Shown piece by piece: positions 12,120 through 15,451 of a stretch of DNA of 15,451 nucleotides (position 1 is its first letter; the number at the start of each line of letters is the position of its first letter). Below the pieces are notes generated by a model. It was not told the origin of the DNA and searched no databases. It saw nothing but the letters and a program-made list of their open reading frames with translations. Both the position numbers and the translations under genes were made by a program. Location: the NCBI GenBank assembly GCA_035544515.1, contig DATKEG010000245.1, positions 1 through 15,451 on the forward strand. The letters are read 5' to 3'. This DNA is from DATKEG01 sp035544515. GTDB lineage: Bacteria > Acidobacteriota > Vicinamibacteria > Fen-336.

Positions 12120-12933
12120 GCGCCCCTGCGAGGTATCCCACCACGCGCGCGGGGTCGCCCCCGGACACGTCCGCGCTGGTCGCGTAGCGCAGCACCTGGC
12201 CCCGGTCCGCCCCCAGGGCGCGCGCGGCCTTCATCACCGCGACCAGCGCTCCGCCCCCGCACGCGTGACCGGGGAAGGACTCGAGGCGCTCCATCAAGAG
12301 GTCCGGGTCGAGCCGCGCCACGCACTCGGTGACGCGCGCGTCGAGCTCGCCGGCCCGCGCCGCGGAGTGGTAGTGGCTCAAGTCCGTCGAGGCGACGAGC
12401 ACCACATCCCTCCCCGCCAGCGCGGCCGCGAGCGCGGCGGCCAGCACGTCCACGGTGGAGCGGGTCTGCGTGCCCAGCAGCACGGGGACGATCCGCGCGT
12501 CGGGCACCGCGCGCTGCAGGAAGGGCAGCTGCATCTCGAGCGAATGCTCCTCCCGGTGCGGCCAGGAGTCGGTGGTGATGCTCGGGTGCGCGCGCGCGAT
12601 CGCCTCGGCGAGGTCCTCCGCGACCCGCGCGATCCCCAGCGGCGTCTCGAACGCGCCCTGAGCGTAGACGCTCACGCCTTCGAAGGCCACGCGGTGCGAG
12701 GGCCCGACGAGCACCACGCTGAGCGCGCGTCGGCCGCGCAGCAGGGAGTAGGCCTGCCCCGCCACCGCCCCCGCGTACCGGAGACCGGCGTGGGGGCTGA
12801 CGAGGGCGACCACCCGTCCGTTCGGCCCGGTGGGGGCCGCCGCCAGATAGCCGTCCACCTCGGCCGCCAGCGTGGCCCGGTCCCCGGGGTACCAGCTCCC
12901 CGCCACGGCCGCCCTGCGCATTCGCGATGCCAT
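12097..12933 (-). CDS. MEMO-family protein (AmmeMemoRadiSam protein B)
   Basis: Member of the MEMO1 family, related to extradiol dioxygenases. In human MEMO1 a His-His-Cys site binds metal. The matching residues are present: PHAG (His about 48 from the ATG at 12933), GPSH (His about 80) and HACGGG (Cys about 225), with the conserved EEHSLE and STDLSHYH segments. The product has 278 residues from this ATG. MRRAAVAGSWYPGD is the usual N-terminal signature. The start could also be GTG 12945 or ATG 12921; the purine run GGGGGAG 3 nt before 12933 is a little too close to be decisive. Bacterial copies often sit with an AMMECR1 protein and a radical SAM enzyme, but neither is seen here. It lies 85 bp downstream of the GH57 gene on the same strand. 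The biochemical role in bacteria is not established. Confidence 0.88.
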   Translation of the reverse strand: MASRMRRAAVAGSWYPGDRATLAAEVDGYLAAAPTGPNGRVVALVSPHAGLRYAGAVAGQAYSLLRGRRALSVVLVGPSHRVAFEGVSVYAQGAFETPLGIARVAEDLAEAIARAHPSITTDSWPHREEHSLEMQLPFLQRAVPDARIVPVLLGTQTRSTVDVLAAALAAALAGRDVVLVASTDLSHYHSAARAGELDARVTECVARLDPDLLMERLESFPGHACGGGALVAVMKAARALGADRGQVLRYATSADVSGGDPARVVGYLAGALTAAAPA

Positions 12934-13018
12934 GTGCTCCCCCACGCGGGGCCGCTATCTATACAACGAGACGGGGCCGCGTGGGCTCACGCCCGAACCA
13001 ACGGGCTCAACCAGTCCT

Positions 13019-14710
13019 TCAGCGATAGACACGGAAGTCTGCTTCCGGAAAGACTGCGTCGCGTTCTTCCATCTCGCGCAACGCCGCTTCGTCGACACCG
13101 GCGCCGGCCAGCCCGCGGTAGAGGAACGTGAAGCGACCGACGTGGTCGCGGACCCGCTTGCGCGCGTACTCGACCGTCGTCCCCATCGTCATGATGAACG
13201 GCCAGTCGGAGGCCTGGGCCAGCAGCAGCTCGCGGGCGGCCTGGTTCAGCGCGCGACGCTGGAGGACCGGCGGATTCGTGAACCGCCGGGCCAGCTCCAC
13301 CATGCGCTCGCCGGCCACGTCGAGGTGCGGATAGATCCAGTCGTTGGCGGGGTTGAGCCACACCTCGGCGTAGCCGCGCGCGCCCCAGGTCGATGGCGGC
13401 GGCTGGGCCACCTCGCAGTCGGGGTGGCGATCGAGGTATTCGAGGGGCGTCACGGCCCGCACCGCGCCTTCCGCGGCCAGCCGCCGGAAGACCTCCTCCA
13501 GGAACAGCGGTCCCTCGAACCACCAGTGCCCGAACAGCTCCGCGTCGTAGGGGCTGACCACGAGCGGCGGGCGATCCATGGCGGGGCGGTGGCGCCGGAC
13601 CTGCGCCAGCCGCGCCTCCACGAAGTGGGCCGCGTGCGCGCGCGCCCGCGCCGCCGCCTCCTCCGGTACGTAGGTCTCCTTTTGCGAGAGGTCGACCGGG
13701 CCGGTGACGCGGTGGTACTTCAGCCCGATCCCGCGGCGCGTGCCTCCCGGGGCCAGCTCCCCGAGGTCCCGCACCGGCACGTCCCAGGCGGCGTCCTTGT
13801 AGAACTCGCGGTAGAGCGGGTCGCCCGGATAACCGACCTCGGCGCTCCACACCTGGTGCGACGACTCGCGGTCGCGGCCGAAGAACACCACGCCGCCCGG
13901 CGAGAGGATCGGGGCCAGCGCCCCGTGGGTCGGCCGCGGATGGGCGTGCGCGACGCCGTGCTCCTCGAGGAAGCTGAAACGCACGCCGGCCCCGGCCAGG
14001 TGCGCCTCCTGGCCCGGCGCGTAGGCGCACTCGGGCAGCCAGAAGCCGAGGGGCTGCCGTCCGAGATGGCGCCGCGAGTGCTCGGCTCCCAGGCGCACCT
14101 GCGCGCGCACCGCCTCGGGCACCGCCTCGAGCAGGGGCAGCACGGCGTGCGTGGCCGCGGAGGTGAGGATCTCGAGGCTTCCCTCGCGCGCATGGCGCAC
14201 GAAGGCCGCCACGAGGTCCGCGCCGTACTCGTCGCGGAACTGCCGGCGCGTGCGCGCGAACATGTCGCGATGGAAGCGCGCCACGTGCGCGAAGCGCGGG
14301 GCGTGGCGCCGCGTGCGCTCGGCCTCGCCTTCGGCCACGGCGACCAGGCGGTCGAGGTGTCGCTCGTAACGGCCGACGAGCAGCGGGTCGCGGAGCATGG
14401 CCAGGAGCGTGGGCGTGAGCGTGAGGGTGAGCCGGAAGAAGACGCCGTCCGCGCGGAGGCGGTCGAGCATGGCCAGGAGGGGGACGTACGCCTCGGTGAT
14501 CGCCTCGAACAGCCAGCACTCCTCGAGGAACTCCCGGTGCTCGGGGTGGCGGACGTAGGGAAGGTGCGCGTGCAGGACGGGGCACCAGTACCCGGCGGTG
14601 CGGCCGCTCGTGCCCTCCGCTTCGCGCGCCGGAGGCTCCTCGCTGCCCTGGCTAACGGCGCGGCCGCAGGTCGCTCGAGGAGCCGGCGCGCGCGCGGTCG
14701 CTCGAGCCAC
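13019..14710 (-). CDS. GH57 1,4-alpha-glucan branching enzyme
   Basis: Family GH57 glycoside hydrolase that forms alpha-1,6 branches in glycogen-like glucans; cytoplasmic. The 563-residue product has the GH57 signatures HAHLPYVRHPEHREFLEE (47-64), GFWLPECAY with the likely nucleophile E227, SHQVWSAEVGYPGDPLYREFYKD (284-306), and SPYDAELFGHWWFEG with the likely acid/base D389, followed by a helical C-terminal domain. Spacing and length agree with the Thermus/Thermococcus-type branching enzymes (about 520-560). The only usable start is GTG at 14710, which overlaps the end of the DUF4912 gene by 59 nt; recognisable homology begins near residue 40. Translation is probably coupled to the upstream gene. 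No GH13-type glgB is seen in the window. Confidence 0.9.
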   Translation of the reverse strand: MARATARAPAPRATCGRAVSQGSEEPPAREAEGTSGRTAGYWCPVLHAHLPYVRHPEHREFLEECWLFEAITEAYVPLLAMLDRLRADGVFFRLTLTLTPTLLAMLRDPLLVGRYERHLDRLVAVAEGEAERTRRHAPRFAHVARFHRDMFARTRRQFRDEYGADLVAAFVRHAREGSLEILTSAATHAVLPLLEAVPEAVRAQVRLGAEHSRRHLGRQPLGFWLPECAYAPGQEAHLAGAGVRFSFLEEHGVAHAHPRPTHGALAPILSPGGVVFFGRDRESSHQVWSAEVGYPGDPLYREFYKDAAWDVPVRDLGELAPGGTRRGIGLKYHRVTGPVDLSQKETYVPEEAAARARAHAAHFVEARLAQVRRHRPAMDRPPLVVSPYDAELFGHWWFEGPLFLEEVFRRLAAEGAVRAVTPLEYLDRHPDCEVAQPPPSTWGARGYAEVWLNPANDWIYPHLDVAGERMVELARRFTNPPVLQRRALNQAARELLLAQASDWPFIMTMGTTVEYARKRVRDHVGRFTFLYRGLAGAGVDEAALREMEERDAVFPEADFRVYR

Positions 14711-15451
14711 CCGGCGCGCCCGCGCGCCCGGGAGGGACCGGACGCGCGCGGGAGCGTCCGCCGCGGGCCGAGAGCTCGCTGGACCCGCCCGGTGCGGCGG
14801 CCTCCGCTTCGGCGGGCCCGCCCTCCTCGGAAGCGGTCTCCCCCCACCCTTCCTCTTCCGTCGCCTCGTCGGGGGGGAGCTCTCCCATCGCGCCGGGCTC
14901 GGGCGCCTCTCCCCCGCGGACGGTCACGCGGCGCGCCGCCGGGACCGGCGAAGGCGCGGTGCGCGGCGTGCGCATCACGTTGCTCGAGGCCACCGACCGG
15001 AACTCGCCCGACGGAAGCATCAAGCCGATCTCCGCGCGGTACTCCCGCCGCCGCCCCGGAACGTCCACGTACCAGCTGCGCGCGTCCCGCGGCAGGAGCA
15101 CGATCAACGGCCGCGCCGCGCCGGGGGTGGTGATGCGGATGGCGAGCCGGGCGAGCGAGGCGGCCCGCTGGCCGATCTGCGCCCTGAGCTCATCGATCAC
15201 GCCCGGGCTGAGGTCCCAGTGGACGAAGAGCCGTCCGGGGGACTGCATCAACAGCCGTACGCGCGTCTTTCCGTACGTCTCGGGGAACACGAACTCGTCG
15301 CCGGGCAGCGCGGCCGCGCCGGTGTCCTCCGGCTCCACGCGGCGTGCGGCGTCGCGAGCGGCCGGCCCGCGGGGCCCCTGGGGCCCGGCGGTGGCGGCCA
15401 CGGGACGCGTGCGCGTCTTCGCCGCGACGGCGAGCGTCTCGCGCGTCGCTT
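14652..15451 (-). CDS. DUF4912 protein, 5' end probably beyond the window
   Basis: The recognisable domain covers FVFPETYGKTRVRLLMQSPGRLFVHWDLSP and the following strands to about SGEFRSVASSNVMRTP. The VHWDL core is typical of DUF4912, a small beta-rich domain of unknown function. The last 100 residues are Glu/Gly/Ala/Arg-rich, low complexity and probably disordered. A GTG at 15401 would give 249 residues, but the frame stays open from there to the right edge (ETLAVAAKTRTRP). Many relatives carry an N-terminal helical, Rho-N/SAP-like segment, so I treat the gene as cut. It overlaps the GH57 gene by 59 nt, which suggests a link to alpha-glucan metabolism. The function is not known. Confidence 0.8.
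   Translation of the reverse strand, partial: ATRETLAVAAKTRTRPVAATAGPQGPRGPAARDAARRVEPEDTGAAALPGDEFVFPETYGKTRVRLLMQSPGRLFVHWDLSPGVIDELRAQIGQRAASLARLAIRITTPGAARPLIVLLPRDARSWYVDVPGRRREYRAEIGLMLPSGEFRSVASSNVMRTPRTAPSPVPAARRVTVRGGEAPEPGAMGELPPDEATEEEGWGETASEEGGPAEAEAAAPGGSSELSARGGRSRARPVPPGRAGAPGGSSDRARAGSSSDLRPRR

Noticed and set aside
12872..15133. 753-codon open frame antisense to the GH57 and DUF4912 genes
   Set aside because: It covers several clear minus-strand genes, with low-complexity Arg/Ala/Val content and no motifs.

Overview
This window is a compact, very GC-rich bacterial chromosome segment. It holds a translation operon, a tRNA, a 6S RNA and several metabolic genes. I see no transposase, integrase, prophage or CRISPR array. 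The G/C-ending codons, Shine-Dalgarno-poor starts, apparent leaderless promoters, zapA-6S RNA linkage and a GH57 branching enzyme paired with a DUF4912 protein suggest a free-living soil or sediment bacterium. Candidates are Rokubacteria/Methylomirabilota, Acidobacteriota or a former deltaproteobacterium. This placement is inference; no 16S gene is present.

Bases 1-7627, all minus strand, form one long transcription unit read right to left. A sigma70-like promoter (7598-7627) precedes tRNA-Val(GAC). Then follow thrS, infC, rpmI, rplT, pheS, pheT, a short coiled-coil (ZapB-like) gene and zapA. After zapA comes a 6S RNA gene with its own well-formed promoter, then the 5' part of thiL, cut by the left edge. 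Three junctions in the unit are 4-nt stop/start overlaps. The unit links translation initiation (IF3), ribosome assembly (L35, L20), two aminoacyl-tRNA synthetases, Z-ring accessory proteins and the global RNA polymerase regulator 6S RNA.

Bases 7628-8806: a 124-bp imperfect palindrome built from CGCAGAG heptamers lies just past the end of an arginase gene (minus). Arginase and a plus-strand type IV pilus/type II secretion ATPase gene diverge from a 92-bp region. In that region each gene has a -35/-10 pair placed so that transcription should begin at or within a few bases of the start codon.

Bases 8807-12119, plus strand: the PilB/GspE ATPase, a short-chain dehydrogenase/reductase and a small alpha/beta hydrolase of the dienelactone hydrolase type. 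Bases 12097-15451, minus strand: a DUF4912 protein running to the right edge, the GH57 glucan branching enzyme, and a MEMO-family protein whose end overlaps the hydrolase tail to tail.

The most notable points are: an IF3 gene that appears to start with AUA; a threonyl-tRNA synthetase without its TGS domain and a PheRS beta chain without its tRNA-binding OB domain, in the same operon; leaderless promoter architecture; the heptamer palindrome; and the 6S RNA, which protein-coding analysis alone would miss. I found no convincing wholly new multi-gene system.
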